A stretch of DNA of 64,000 nucleotides from Paenibacillus sp. Soil766 (GTDB lineage Bacteria > Bacillota > Bacilli > Paenibacillales > NBRC-103111): NCBI RefSeq assembly GCF_001428105.1, contig NZ_LMSJ01000054.1:244121-308120 (forward strand), in the 5' to 3' direction. The translations under genes were made by a program, and so were the position numbers. A model generated the notes under the pieces. That model did not search any database. It saw nothing but the letters and a program-made list of their open reading frames with translations, and had not been told where the DNA came from. This document shows positions 7,592-16,305 of the stretch, piece by piece (positions within the stretch are counted from its first letter, which is position 1; each line of letters starts with the position of its first letter).

Positions 7592-9589
7592 ATGTCAAAT
7601 GGATTTGCCTCATTAGGTATTAGAGAACAATTAGTTCAAGTTTTGCAAAATCAAGGTGTCGTAGAACCGACCCCCATTCAACGAGAAGCGATTCCAGTAT
7701 TGTTAAAAGGTTCGGATGTTATCGCACAAGCTCAAACAGGTACAGGTAAAACCCTTGCCTTTGTACTTCCTATATTAGAAACCATTGATGTAGAAAGCTC
7801 GGATGTTCAAGCGCTTATTCTTACCCCGACTCGTGAGTTAGCGATTCAAATTAGCAATGAGTTGAAAACCCTTGTCCCGATCACAGGTGCTAAGGTCCTG
7901 GCTGCATACGGTGGGCAAGATGTAGAAAAACAGCTTAGAAAGCTTCAAGGCAACATACATATAGTAGTAGGAACACCGGGAAGATTGCTTGATCATCTTC
8001 GTCGCGGTTCTATCAATTTCTATAAATTGAAAATACTCGTATTAGATGAAGCAGATCAAATGTTGCATATGGGCTTCTTGCATGAAGTCAAGGACATCAT
8101 TGCGCAAACATCCCCTTACCGCCAAACGCTGCTCTTCTCTGCGACAATGCCCGAACAGGTCATTAATCTGTCTAAGGCTTATATGAAGGAAGCCAAAGAA
8201 ATTAAAATTCAAAGTAAACAAGTCACTTTGACTGAGATTCAGCAGGTGCTTGTCCCTACGACTGATCGTGATAAACAAGACGCTCTTATCGCTGCAATCA
8301 AACAATACAGGCCTTATCTTGCGATGATTTTCTGCCGGACCAAAGCCAAAGCAATTGCGCTCAATGAAACGTTGCAAGAAATTGGTTTAATGTCTGATGA
8401 GCTTCACGGCGACTTGTCTCAAGCGAAACGTGAGCAAGTGATGAAGCGTTTCAGAGAAGGACGTATCGAGCTCTTAGTCGCTACTGACATCGCTGCTCGT
8501 GGTTTAGATGTGGAAGGCGTTACGCATATCTTCAACTATGATGTACCTCAAGATGCCGAAAGCTACATTCATCGGATTGGTAGAACGGGTCGTGCTGGCG
8601 AGTCAGGCGTAGCTGTGACTTTCGCAACGCAAAGAGATATGCCAACGATCGAGCTCATCGAAAAAGGCATCAAAATGTCATTGCGCGGTCCAGATGGAGG
8701 GCAAAGACGTGTTGTTCGTTCCAAGACAGAAGATTACATCGAGCAAGATGGCAGAGGGTCTGCAAGAAAAGGTGGAGCTGGAGCTTCACGCGGTGGCAGA
8801 CGTAATGACCGTACGGGTGCCCCAGAGCAACGCAGCGGTGGACGTGCGGGAAGACCTGGAGCACGTGAGCTTCGCGGCGATCGTTCGAGTGTGCAATACG
8901 GCAGCGAACGAAAAACTGGTTTTGGCGCCAAAGGTGACAAATTCGGTGGACGCGGCGGTGCTGCTGGCGCAGGCCGTTCCGGTGAAAGACCTGCGAAAGT
9001 GAATTCAGAACGCAATCCGAATACATGGGGTCGCGCAACCGTTGTTCACGAATCGCCAACTACGAATTCCGCTCCAGCTCGTGGAACGAACATGAACGCT
9101 GCGAAAGCACGTGTCACTGGTTCCTACAGCGGTGGTGGTGAAGGTGCGGAGCGTAAGCGTTCAGCTCCACATGGCGATAAGTCCTACTCGCCATATAACA
9201 AATATGCCGGCGCAGGTCGTGATGACGCGGCTGCTGCGTCTCGTACACTTCGCGGCGGCAAAGGCCGCGGCGATGGCGGAGCACGCGGTGGCGCTGCTCC
9301 TCGCGGTGAGGGCTTCGGCTCCCGCACGAGCGGTGCTCCTCGCGGCGAAGGCTTCGGCTCCCGCACGAGCGGTGCTCCTCGCGGCGAAGGCTTCGGCTCC
9401 CGCACGAGCGGCGCTCCTCGCGGACGCAATGATGAGCGTGGTGCGCGCAGCGCGGCACCTCGCGGCGAGGGCTTCGGCTCACGCGGCGGTGCTCCTCGTG
9501 GCGACAGACCAAGCGGCCCACGCGGTGGGCAAGGCGGCGCTCGTGGAAGTGCACCAAGAGGCACTCGCGGCGGTGGCGGCAAGCGCTAG
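7592..9589 (+). CDS. DEAD-box ATP-dependent RNA helicase with a long RGG-rich tail
   Basis: The 665-residue protein has a complete helicase core in residues 1-380: Q motif (EPTPIQ), Walker A AQTGTGKT, PTRELAIQ, TPGR, DEAD, SAT, ARGLDVEGV and HRIGRTGRAG. It probably unwinds structured RNA in cold adaptation, ribosome assembly or mRNA decay, like CshA/CshB/DeaD of Bacillales. Residues from about 385 to the end are low-complexity Arg/Gly/Ala-rich sequence, likely an unstructured RNA-binding tail, with tandem GAPRGEGFGSRTS repeats. The ATG at 7592 (MSNGFASLGI) matches family N-termini; a weak GGGAG lies 14 bases before it. An in-frame start at 7499 would add an unrelated 31 residues. The gene stands alone. 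Confidence 0.95.
   Translation: MSNGFASLGIREQLVQVLQNQGVVEPTPIQREAIPVLLKGSDVIAQAQTGTGKTLAFVLPILETIDVESSDVQALILTPTRELAIQISNELKTLVPITGAKVLAAYGGQDVEKQLRKLQGNIHIVVGTPGRLLDHLRRGSINFYKLKILVLDEADQMLHMGFLHEVKDIIAQTSPYRQTLLFSATMPEQVINLSKAYMKEAKEIKIQSKQVTLTEIQQVLVPTTDRDKQDALIAAIKQYRPYLAMIFCRTKAKAIALNETLQEIGLMSDELHGDLSQAKREQVMKRFREGRIELLVATDIAARGLDVEGVTHIFNYDVPQDAESYIHRIGRTGRAGESGVAVTFATQRDMPTIELIEKGIKMSLRGPDGGQRRVVRSKTEDYIEQDGRGSARKGGAGASRGGRRNDRTGAPEQRSGGRAGRPGARELRGDRSSVQYGSERKTGFGAKGDKFGGRGGAAGAGRSGERPAKVNSERNPNTWGRATVVHESPTTNSAPARGTNMNAAKARVTGSYSGGGEGAERKRSAPHGDKSYSPYNKYAGAGRDDAAAASRTLRGGKGRGDGGARGGAAPRGEGFGSRTSGAPRGEGFGSRTSGAPRGEGFGSRTSGAPRGRNDERGARSAAPRGEGFGSRGGAPRGDRPSGPRGGQGGARGSAPRGTRGGGGKR
9293..9424 (+). 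repeat. 39-bp tandem repeat in the helicase tail
   Basis: Three nearly identical 39-base units (9293-9331, 9332-9370, 9371-9409) plus a partial fourth encode the 13-residue unit [GA]APRGEGFGSRTS. A further diverged copy of APRGEGFGSR follows about 45 bases later. Copy number is likely to vary between strains. Confidence 0.92.
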
Positions 9590-9741
9590 ATTGATGAAGC
9601 GATTTCATGCAAGTCTTTACCGATGAAGCCTTACGATGTAAACTATAGGTATGGTTAATTAAGTTCCTAAGGTCAAAAATCGTTTCACACCGTTCACGCA
9701 CTTAGGATTTACCCCCCATCCAATCGAAGGAGGTATGTTCC

Positions 9742-10329
9742 ATGTACGCATTAAAGGATAAGGAAATGATTTTTGTATTCACTGGCCCGCACGGGGCAGG
9801 TCGTAAAACCGTTGCCGAAATGTCCGGCTCCACCTTGGGAATGAAACAAGTGATTTCGTATACCACCCGACCTCCGAAACCAACAGAGGAAGATGGACAG
9901 GATTATCACTTCATCTCACCCGCCCAATTTGTTCAGGCACAAACTGGCGGTGAATTTATCGAAGTCAGTACCGTAAACGACCATCTATACGGGATCAAAA
10001 GCGCTGATATTGAGCGAATGTTCCAGCAAAGCGGAAGCATTTACTTGATCTTGAATCGCTTTGGCGCCGAAACGCTCAAAAAGCTATATGACGATCGCGT
10101 TGTCCAAATCTTCATTTATGCCCAGCGAGACACACTTGAAGAACGGATGAAAGAAAGCGGAGATTCAGAAGAAATCGCCGCCAAATATTTGTCTGATTAT
10201 GAGAATGAATTAGCTTACCGTGACCAATGTGATCATGTTTTTGAAAATGTGGACCTGGCTCATACGGTATTTGATCTTACCAAAACATTGGATCTATATT
10301 TAAATCGTAATCTGGTCGACTTAGACTAG
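9742..10329 (+). CDS. Guanylate-kinase-like protein with atypical P-loop
   Basis: The 195-residue product follows the guanylate kinase fold: P-loop region FTGPHGAGRKT (residues 13-23), the GMP-binding segment ISYTTRPPKPTEEDGQDYHFIS, then EFIEVSTVNDHLYGIK and an ERMKESGDSEEI lid-like segment. In true Gmk the loop is GPSGVGKGT; here the usual lysine position is Arg and the next residue Lys, as in the enzymatically dead GK domains of MAGUK proteins. The GMP-site segment is well kept. It may be a slow kinase or a nucleotide-binding regulator; a normal gmk is expected elsewhere. The start has GGAGGT seven bases upstream. A strong terminator follows. Confidence 0.82.
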   Translation: MYALKDKEMIFVFTGPHGAGRKTVAEMSGSTLGMKQVISYTTRPPKPTEEDGQDYHFISPAQFVQAQTGGEFIEVSTVNDHLYGIKSADIERMFQQSGSIYLILNRFGAETLKKLYDDRVVQIFIYAQRDTLEERMKESGDSEEIAAKYLSDYENELAYRDQCDHVFENVDLAHTVFDLTKTLDLYLNRNLVDLD

Positions 10330-10354
10330 AAGCGAAGGGCACTAGCTGCCGATA

Positions 10355-10383
10355 AAGGCCTGGACGGTCCCCGTCCGGGCCTT
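10355..10383 (+). terminator. Hairpin terminator after the guanylate-kinase-like gene
   Basis: AAGGCCTGGACGG pairs with CCGTCCGGGCCTT (one G-T pair) around a 3-base loop and ends in TTTT. It isolates the gene from the next one. Confidence 0.85.
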
Positions 10384-10446
10384 TTCATCTAACCTAAGAA
10401 CGGCGAAGCCGTGATTGACCCGTTCCTACTAAGGAGTTGAAACGCT

Positions 10447-11586
10447 ATGAAAATCATTTCCATCGAACCTACACCAAGCCCCAATTCTATGAAGCTCAAT
10501 ATGGATGAGTCTTTACCTGCCGGTGTGCGTGAAACGTATACGAAAAAAAATGCAAATGGCGCTCCCGAGGACGTGCAGAAGCTGCTTGCTGTACCCGGCG
10601 TTATCAGTGTGTTCCACGCTGCCGACTTCATCGCGGTAGACCGGAGCTCCAAAGGCGACTGGCAGTTCATCCTGGCTCAAGCGCGCGAAATCTATGGCGA
10701 AGCTCAGTCATCTTCCGGAAGCAACCTGCCTACCGAGCAGCCTGCGGCTGAGGCATCCTTCGGTGAAGCGCAAGTGCTCGTGCAGATGTTTCGCGGTATT
10801 CCGCTCCAGGTGAGGGTGCGCGCAGGCACAGAAGAAGCGCGCGTCGCTATGCCGGAGCGCTTCACACAAGCCGCAGTCCGCGCAGGTACGGCATCGCCGA
10901 ACCTGATCAAAGAGCGGAAGCTCGAGGAGCTCGGCGTCCGCTACGGCGAGCTGTCGGACATCGCAGGCGAAGTCGTCCAGGAACTGGACGCTTCTTACGA
11001 CGATGCCCGCGTCGAAGACCTGGTCTCCCGCGCGATGCAGGAGACCACGGATGCCCCTGTGGAGGAGGCCGCCACAGGGGATCTTGTCGCAGCAGCTAGG
11101 CAGCTGCGGCACAGCGATTGGAAGCTGCGCTACGCCGCGCTTCAAAAGATCCAGCCGTCGCTAGAGACGCTGCCCCTCCTCGTCCATGCCTTGCAGGACG
11201 AGAACACGTCGCTTCGGCGACTGGCCACGGTGTACCTCGGGGATATCAAGGAACCCGAGGTACTGCCCTATCTGTATCGTGCCCTCGAGGACGATACAGC
11301 TTCTGTGCGTCGGACCGCAGGCGATACGCTGTCCGACCTTGGTGACCCCGCCGCGATGCCGGCGATGGCCAAGGCGCTGAAGGACCGCAACAAGCTGGTC
11401 CGTTGGCGCGCGGCACGCTTCCTTTACGAGGTAGGCGATCACACCGTGCTTCCGGACCTTCACGAAGCAGCAGATGACCCTGAGTTCGAGGTACGTATGC
11501 AGGTCAAGATCGCACTCGAGCGGATCGAGGGTGGTCATGCCGCGGAAGGCTCTGTGTGGCAGCAAATGACACGCAGAAATGACTAA
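10447..11586 (+). CDS. Nfu N-terminal plus HEAT-repeat protein (CvfC/YpgR-like virulence factor C family)
   Basis: The 379-residue protein begins with an Nfu/NifU N-terminal scaffold domain (IISIEPTPSPNSMKLNM, residues 3-85) without the CxxC iron-sulfur module. A middle domain (about 100-200) resembles the conserved virulence factor domain, and residues 215-365 hold HEAT/PBS-lyase repeats, e.g. LVHALQDENTSLRRLATVYLG and repeats with DLGDPAAMPAMAKALKDRN. The family includes CvfC of Staphylococcus and YpgR of Bacillus; its biochemical role is not settled. The coding sequence is GC-richer than its neighbours. AAGGAG precedes the ATG. Confidence 0.85.
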   Translation: MKIISIEPTPSPNSMKLNMDESLPAGVRETYTKKNANGAPEDVQKLLAVPGVISVFHAADFIAVDRSSKGDWQFILAQAREIYGEAQSSSGSNLPTEQPAAEASFGEAQVLVQMFRGIPLQVRVRAGTEEARVAMPERFTQAAVRAGTASPNLIKERKLEELGVRYGELSDIAGEVVQELDASYDDARVEDLVSRAMQETTDAPVEEAATGDLVAAARQLRHSDWKLRYAALQKIQPSLETLPLLVHALQDENTSLRRLATVYLGDIKEPEVLPYLYRALEDDTASVRRTAGDTLSDLGDPAAMPAMAKALKDRNKLVRWRAARFLYEVGDHTVLPDLHEAADDPEFEVRMQVKIALERIEGGHAAEGSVWQQMTRRND

Positions 11587-11596
11587 CTGAGTCCGT

Positions 11597-11650
11597 AACA
11601 AAAGCACGATTGCCTACTGCCCTAGCGGAAGTGGCATTCGTGCTTTTGTT
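11597..11650. terminator. Bidirectional terminator between convergent genes
   Basis: AACAAAAGCACGA and TCGTGCTTTTGTT form a long stem, with A-rich and T-rich edges that work in both directions. It sits between the Nfu/HEAT gene and the M48 protease gene. Confidence 0.8.
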
Positions 11651-11671
11651 GGATTTTGCCTACAAGCTCCC

Positions 11672-12919
11672 TTACTTCTTATACCGCTCAAAATACATAA
11701 TTCTCTCCACAATCGTTGGATGAGAGCCACGGAACCACTGCACCAGCTTAGGTTGTGTAACGGGACTGAGATTCTCTTTCGCAATATGCTGAAAAGCCCG
11801 AATTGCTGCATCCCCATCCCCCGTCATCCTCATCGCATAGACATCTGCTCGATGCTCAATGACCCTTGAGAACGCATTTTGAGCTGGTGATGATAGGAAG
11901 CTCATCAACGAGATGAGCAGCAGAAGAATCGGTAATGCCGCTAAATCTCTTTCCCCTTGCATGCCCCAAAGTGAGCCCCAGCGTTTTAAGATTAGCCGAT
12001 ACACACGGAAAACCAACCAAAAGCCAACCAAACTGAGTGCAACACCATAGGCTATCCCCCAATAGATATGCCGTTCTACGTAATGACCCATCTCATGTGC
12101 CATGACTGTCAGGATTTCATCAGGCTGCAATTTCTTCAAAATAGTATCCCACAGCACAATACGCGCGTTCCCGCCGATCCCATTGACATAGGCGTTAATG
12201 GCATTCGTCCTTTCCGACATGTTGACCTCATAAACTTGATCCGTCGGTATGTGCGATTTGGCTGCAAGATCAAGAATTTGCGTTTTCAATTCCTGATTCT
12301 GAAGGGGTTGAAACTGATTGAACAACGGGTCCAGTACCACAGGCTGAATAAACGTGACGAATAAGATTAACGGGATTGAAATTAGCCACAACCATACCCA
12401 CCATTTCTTAGGACTCCACTTACAGAGCCATCTAAAAATCCCTACCACGAGTATCGTGCCTACGATACCTATGAGAAATGTTTTGACATAATCCTTCAGA
12501 AAAATGATAGGCGTTTCATTGGAGATGCCGTAGGCTTGGTCGATTTTGAACAGAAACACATCAATTGGAAGAAACAGCACATCCATGACGAGGGTAAAAA
12601 GCACCACAAAAAGGAGCATTTGCAAGAAAGAAGCTCGGAATACTTTCTCCGCGAGTTGACGGAAGCTAACGGCTATGCCGAATAAGGCCACGGTCACACC
12701 CATTTGCAGGGGAGCGCTTAAAAAGAAGGTTAACGAATGAATCCTAGAAAGCGACTCCGCCTTGGCAATTTCTGCATGGGTCATGAACGTATTCGGATCC
12801 GCCACAGATCCAACTAATGTCATCGGGATTTGAAATAAATCCCCTTTTAAGAAATATAAAATCACGATAACGGCATAACTAACAAAAGCTGCTGTACACC
12901 ACAAATAGAAACGTTTCAT
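11672..12919 (-). CDS. M48-family membrane zinc metalloprotease (Ste24-like)
   Basis: The 415-residue protein has an N-terminal membrane helix, several more helices, and the zinc motif HEMGH in VMAHEMGHYVERH near residue 285, followed by a second ligand region VIEHRADVYAMRMTGD near residue 360. The NAYVNGIGGNARIVLWDTIL segment just before the HExxH is typical of Ste24/CAAX-protease-1 relatives. It likely cleaves membrane or misfolded proteins on the cytoplasmic side. It is a single gene. No prenylated substrates are expected in this organism. Confidence 0.93.
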   Translation of the reverse strand: MKRFYLWCTAAFVSYAVIVILYFLKGDLFQIPMTLVGSVADPNTFMTHAEIAKAESLSRIHSLTFFLSAPLQMGVTVALFGIAVSFRQLAEKVFRASFLQMLLFVVLFTLVMDVLFLPIDVFLFKIDQAYGISNETPIIFLKDYVKTFLIGIVGTILVVGIFRWLCKWSPKKWWVWLWLISIPLILFVTFIQPVVLDPLFNQFQPLQNQELKTQILDLAAKSHIPTDQVYEVNMSERTNAINAYVNGIGGNARIVLWDTILKKLQPDEILTVMAHEMGHYVERHIYWGIAYGVALSLVGFWLVFRVYRLILKRWGSLWGMQGERDLAALPILLLLISLMSFLSSPAQNAFSRVIEHRADVYAMRMTGDGDAAIRAFQHIAKENLSPVTQPKLVQWFRGSHPTIVERIMYFERYKK

Positions 12920-13097
12920 CCCATGCCTCCACGGTTATCTTGATAAGCTCATCTTATAGAGAGTAATAGCTTGTTTACCTAGTCTATGCGAGTAAGGCAA
13001 CACCGTATGTGTCTCAAGGCACATTTTGGATATCATGTATTGCATTCTCCATCCTCCCATGATGTAATGAGAACATTGACAGGAACGGACGTGCTAC

Positions 13098-13943
13098 ATG
13101 AAGAAATTCAGTTTGCTCACACCTCTAGTGCTGGCTTTGGCCTGCTTTACACTTATTCTACTCCTAAAATCACATTCCCCCGATGCGAAAAAACTCCACA
13201 CGACGTTATCCAGTCAAGTTGGAGAAGTTCCAGATCAGCATCATGAAGAGGAAACCGCAACCGAAATTCCTTTACCCATTATAGCTGTCGTAACAGAGGC
13301 CGTATCCACTACTAGCCAGACACCCAATGATGAAGCCTCTACTCTCACTAAGCAGCATGTTCACATACAAGCGATTCCCGCGCTCTCGCAGCTCCCCGAG
13401 CTGCCAAATGGTTGTGAAGCTGTCGCTGCGACCATGCTGCTGAATTGGGCCGGACTGCCGATAACGAAGGAAGAAGTGGCTCATGCTCTCCCTACAGGAG
13501 ATATGCCCTATGAGAATGAGTTTGGTGCTTTTGTTGGCGCAAATCCCAAAGATGTTTTCGTTGGTGATCCTTTTGATATCGGCTATGGGATTTATCATAC
13601 CCCAGTCGCGAAGCTGATGAATCAGTGGTTACCTGGTCACGTTCGCGATCTAACAGGAACCTCCTTTGAAGATTTGCTTGGCGTCATCGCGAAAGGCAAC
13701 CCTGCCATGATTTGGGCAACCGAGCATATGGATAGTCCTTTTTTCGACTTGGAGTGGGAGGATGAGACGGGTGAGCTTGTCCCGTGGTATCAGCCGGAAC
13801 ACGCCTTATTGCTAACTGGCTGGGATGATGATTATGCTTATATGAACGATCCGATGACTGGTGAACAAGAAGCCTATCCGCTCGCTTCCTTCAAAGAAGC
13901 ATGGGAGTTCATGGGTTCGCAGGCGATCACGATCATCGGATAG
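13098..13943 (+). CDS. Membrane-anchored or secreted C39-like cysteine peptidase
   Basis: The 281-residue protein has an N-terminal signal/anchor (residues 4-25), a linker, and a Peptidase_C39_2 domain. The catalytic Cys is in NGCEAVAATMLLNWAG near residue 110, the His in QPEHALLLTGWDDDY near residue 240, and the Asp in YMNDPMTGE. Members of this family occur beside many Gram-positive cell-surface genes; most substrates are unknown. The TGDMPY and PKDVFVGDP segments are typical of family members. The ribosome site is weak (AGGAACGG). Confidence 0.88.
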   Translation: MKKFSLLTPLVLALACFTLILLLKSHSPDAKKLHTTLSSQVGEVPDQHHEEETATEIPLPIIAVVTEAVSTTSQTPNDEASTLTKQHVHIQAIPALSQLPELPNGCEAVAATMLLNWAGLPITKEEVAHALPTGDMPYENEFGAFVGANPKDVFVGDPFDIGYGIYHTPVAKLMNQWLPGHVRDLTGTSFEDLLGVIAKGNPAMIWATEHMDSPFFDLEWEDETGELVPWYQPEHALLLTGWDDDYAYMNDPMTGEQEAYPLASFKEAWEFMGSQAITIIG

Positions 13944-14126
13944 CGACTAATGAATTTGCAGAATGTAGCAAAGCACTATTTAGAATCCGAAAACTTATAC
14001 TTCTATTGTGGTCAAAATTGCAAAAGAGCACTTTTGGAATAGGTTTCCCATCTGAAATTGAAAATTGATGCAAATACTTTTTGCACTTTTGAGAGAAGAG
14101 GGAGTGTATGTTAAGTAGCTCGAATG

Positions 14127-14198
14127 CTGGAGTAGTTTGAGTTATTTGAGTTGTTTGAGTTGCTGGAGTTGCTGGAGTTGCTGGAGTTGCTGGAGCAG
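14127..14198. repeat. 9-bp tandem repeat, eight units
   Basis: Eight consecutive 9-base units follow the pattern CTGGAGTTG or TTTGAGTTG (14127-14198). They lie in the 387-base gap after the C39 peptidase gene. The minus strand reads as Ala-Thr-Pro/Gln-Thr-Thr repeats but no convincing start signal was found. Confidence 0.9.
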
Positions 14199-14287
14199 TT
14201 TCCGTAGCCAAGTTCCTTTCAGCAGAGTAGATAGCAATCTACTCGCTTACTTTTCCCTCCCATAGCCTACATCCACCCCCACCCACC

Positions 14288-14332
14288 AAAAAAGCATGGA
14301 CCTCCCCCGAAAGGGGTTGTCCATGCTTTTTT
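14288..14332 (-). terminator. Terminator of the IF-3 paralogue gene
   Basis: AAAAAAGCATGGAC and GTCCATGCTTTTTT form a stem with an inner CCCC/GGGG pairing and a run of T on the minus strand. It overlaps the stop codon of the gene at 14331. Confidence 0.88.
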
Positions 14333-14819
14333 ATAAGGGATCCAACTGAACGGCCGCTTGCTTGCCGCTTAGCTGGATGCCTGTGCGCTTCTTACCGTGG
14401 GAGGTGAGCTTCTCCACTAACCCCTCCAGTAATTCCTTGGCTTTCGCGCCTTCCTTGCCCGAGATCTTAACAACCAGCAGGACGGCGTCTCCGCTCTTCA
14501 ACATGCGTTCAGCTTGTTGACGCTTCGTCTCGAGATCGTGATCTTCGATGTTGGCGGTCAAGCGAAGCTCCTTGACCTTCGGGCCTTGTTCTTGCTTCCG
14601 AACCTGCTGCTTTTCTTGCAGGGCCTCTTGTTTGGCTGCGCCTGCTCCAATCAGCTTGCAAGGAGGCGGGCTGCTCATGAGCGAGGTGCAGACGAGGTCT
14701 ACTTTTAACCTTTTGGCAAGGAGAAGCGCGTCCTTCGTGGACATTACACCTAAATCCTCACCTTGCAGCCCCGTAACTTGAACTTCGGAAGCTTTGATTT
14801 TCTCGTTCTTAATAATCAT
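14331..14819 (-). CDS. Divergent translation initiation factor IF-3 paralogue
   Basis: The 162-residue product aligns with IF-3 over its whole length: N-terminal domain IIKNEKIKASEVQVTG and STKDALLLAKRLKVDLVC, Lys-rich linker with KQEALQEKQQVRKQEQ, and C-terminal domain KVKELRLTANIEDHDLETK then KSGDAVLLVVKISG. Canonical positions have changed: the PPVCRIMDYGKF segment reads PPPCKLIGAGAA and the strongly conserved KGRE-type stretch is ISGKEG. Normal infC is fused in operon with rpmI-rplT, which are absent here, so this is a second copy. It may modulate initiation under special conditions or bind RNA. The start at 14819 has an AGGTG site. Confidence 0.8.
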   Translation of the reverse strand: MIIKNEKIKASEVQVTGLQGEDLGVMSTKDALLLAKRLKVDLVCTSLMSSPPPCKLIGAGAAKQEALQEKQQVRKQEQGPKVKELRLTANIEDHDLETKRQQAERMLKSGDAVLLVVKISGKEGAKAKELLEGLVEKLTSHGKKRTGIQLSGKQAAVQLDPL

Positions 14820-14933
14820 TGTGAATACACCTAATCTTTCGCTATAATGAACCCATCCACCCGTAGGTGGATAGAGGTTGGCCTAGTTATTACGCGTGTT
14901 GCAATCGTTATATAAGGAGCTGTCTGTTACCCG

Positions 14934-15242
14934 ATGAATAATAAACAATTAGAAGAGCAAATGATCGAAAATTACAAACGTGAAGAGCATATGATGATTT
15001 TGGTTTTTGCACAGTGGTGTATAAACCATGGTCTGGACCCTGCAGCACTTTATCTTAGCGCCTATCCAGACCAGCCCAATAATGAAGCACTTGAGAAAGC
15101 ACTTGAATTAACGGTACCGAAAGAGGAAGCCGGCGAGGTACCGGATGACACTTTGCTTGGCGTGCTTTCCCTCTTTGGCAATGAAGAGCTGGCGTTCATT
15201 GTGACGCAAGAGATCGACAAGAGATCGAAGCGCACGCGCTAA
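14934..15242 (+). CDS. Conserved-looking small acidic protein, function unknown
   Basis: I do not recognise this 102-residue protein. It is mainly helical and acidic (MNNKQLEEQMIENYKREEH at the N-terminus, EALEKALELTVPKEEAGEV in the middle) and ends in a basic RSKRTR tail. It has no signal peptide or membrane segment. AAGGAG lies 15 bases before the ATG, rather far. It is divergent from the IF-3 paralogue with 114 bases between them, so both may share a regulatory region. Codon use is like that of neighbouring genes and supports real coding. Confidence 0.7.
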   Translation: MNNKQLEEQMIENYKREEHMMILVFAQWCINHGLDPAALYLSAYPDQPNNEALEKALELTVPKEEAGEVPDDTLLGVLSLFGNEELAFIVTQEIDKRSKRTR

Positions 15243-15273
15243 GCGGGCACTCATCCACTAGCCTTGAATCCCG

Positions 15274-16305
15274 CTAGATTACGTAACTGTGCTGATGACT
15301 TAGCTGAAAAGCTTCCGCCAACAACTCCACAGTCCGTAGTCTCGTTTCCACTTGGTGTCCACCTGCAACGACCATGACTTCGTCGACACCATAGCTTTCG
15401 GCAAGATGCAGGATTTGTTCCCTGACCTGGCCAGGATTACCCACGATCATCCGTGAGCGATTGTCTCTCACACGGGTTTGATCCCAATCGGAATACGTAT
15501 ATTCCGCAGCTTCCTTCGGCGATTTCACTCCAGTGAACTCGCCTTTTTCCATTTGCAGAATACGCAAATCGACTGAGGTCGCAAGCTCCTCCGCCTCGGC
15601 TGTCGTTTCGGCGCACAGCGCATAGATGCACACCGTCGCCTGCGGCACGACATTAAGAGCGGACGGCTGGAATGAGCTGCGGTAGCTGCGCACCGCATGC
15701 TGACCTCCCGCGCCGTTGATGAAGTGCGCGAAGCAGAAGGCTGCGCCTGCCTGCGACGCATACACCCCGCTCTGCCCAGTGGAGCCGAGCAGCCACACCT
15801 GGGGCATCGAGGCCACCAAAGGGGTGGCACGGATGCCCTCGAATACGTGCCCAGGTTCCACCGAGTCGGTGAGGAACCGCAGCAAATCCGTGACTTGCGC
15901 AGGGAACCGCTCAAGTCCCTCGAACAGATCGGCGCTGACGCCACGCAGCGCCTTGGCCGTATGCGGCGTGCCGCCAGGTGCACGCCCGATGCCAAGGTCG
16001 ATGCGCCCCGGATAGAGCGCCTCGAGCATACGGAAGTTCTCAGCGACCTTGTAGGCGCTGTAGTGAGGAAGCAGCACGCCGCCAGAGCCAAGTCGTATAC
16101 GGCTTGTGCGAGCAGCCAGCGTAGATAATAGTACCTCTGGAGAAGAACCTGCAAGCCCCTCTGAATTATGGTGCTCTGACACCCAGAATCGGGTGTAGCC
16201 GAGTCGATCAGCGAGCTGTGCCAGCGCAATCGTTTGTTGCAATGCCTCACTATGGGTAAAGCCGGATGATACCGGTGACTGATCGAGAATACTTAGCTTT
16301 AGCAT
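15274..16305 (-). CDS. Luciferase-like flavin-dependent monooxygenase (LLM class)
   Basis: The 343-residue protein is a bacterial-luciferase-fold enzyme of the MsnO8/YwcH-like group: LSILDQSPVSSGFTHSEAL at the N-terminus, RFWVSEHHN near residue 45, SRIRLGSGGVLLPHYSAYKVAE near residue 75, PGRIDLGIGRAPGG near 105, and a C-terminal IVGNPGQVREQI segment. These enzymes use reduced FMN and oxygen on unknown small molecules. The start at 16305 (MLKLSIL) is preferred over 16311, because GAAGGG sits six bases ahead of it. Monocistronic. Confidence 0.92.
   Translation of the reverse strand: MLKLSILDQSPVSSGFTHSEALQQTIALAQLADRLGYTRFWVSEHHNSEGLAGSSPEVLLSTLAARTSRIRLGSGGVLLPHYSAYKVAENFRMLEALYPGRIDLGIGRAPGGTPHTAKALRGVSADLFEGLERFPAQVTDLLRFLTDSVEPGHVFEGIRATPLVASMPQVWLLGSTGQSGVYASQAGAAFCFAHFINGAGGQHAVRSYRSSFQPSALNVVPQATVCIYALCAETTAEAEELATSVDLRILQMEKGEFTGVKSPKEAAEYTYSDWDQTRVRDNRSRMIVGNPGQVREQILHLAESYGVDEVMVVAGGHQVETRLRTVELLAEAFQLSHQHSYVI

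Noticed and set aside
9114..9701. Long open frames on the minus strand opposite the helicase tail (195 and 132 residues)
   Set aside because: They arise from the GC-rich, repetitive sense codons of the helicase; composition is Arg/His- or Pro/Arg-rich without ribosome sites.
13933..14211. Minus-strand frame of 92 codons with Ala-Thr-Pro repeats
   Set aside because: The repeat comes from the 9-bp minisatellite, the only start is a TTG directly touching a weak ribosome site, and it overlaps the C39 peptidase gene.
15525..16250. 241-codon minus-strand frame inside the monooxygenase gene
   Set aside because: It overlaps a clear luciferase-family gene in another frame and has a Ser/Arg/Cys-rich shadow composition.
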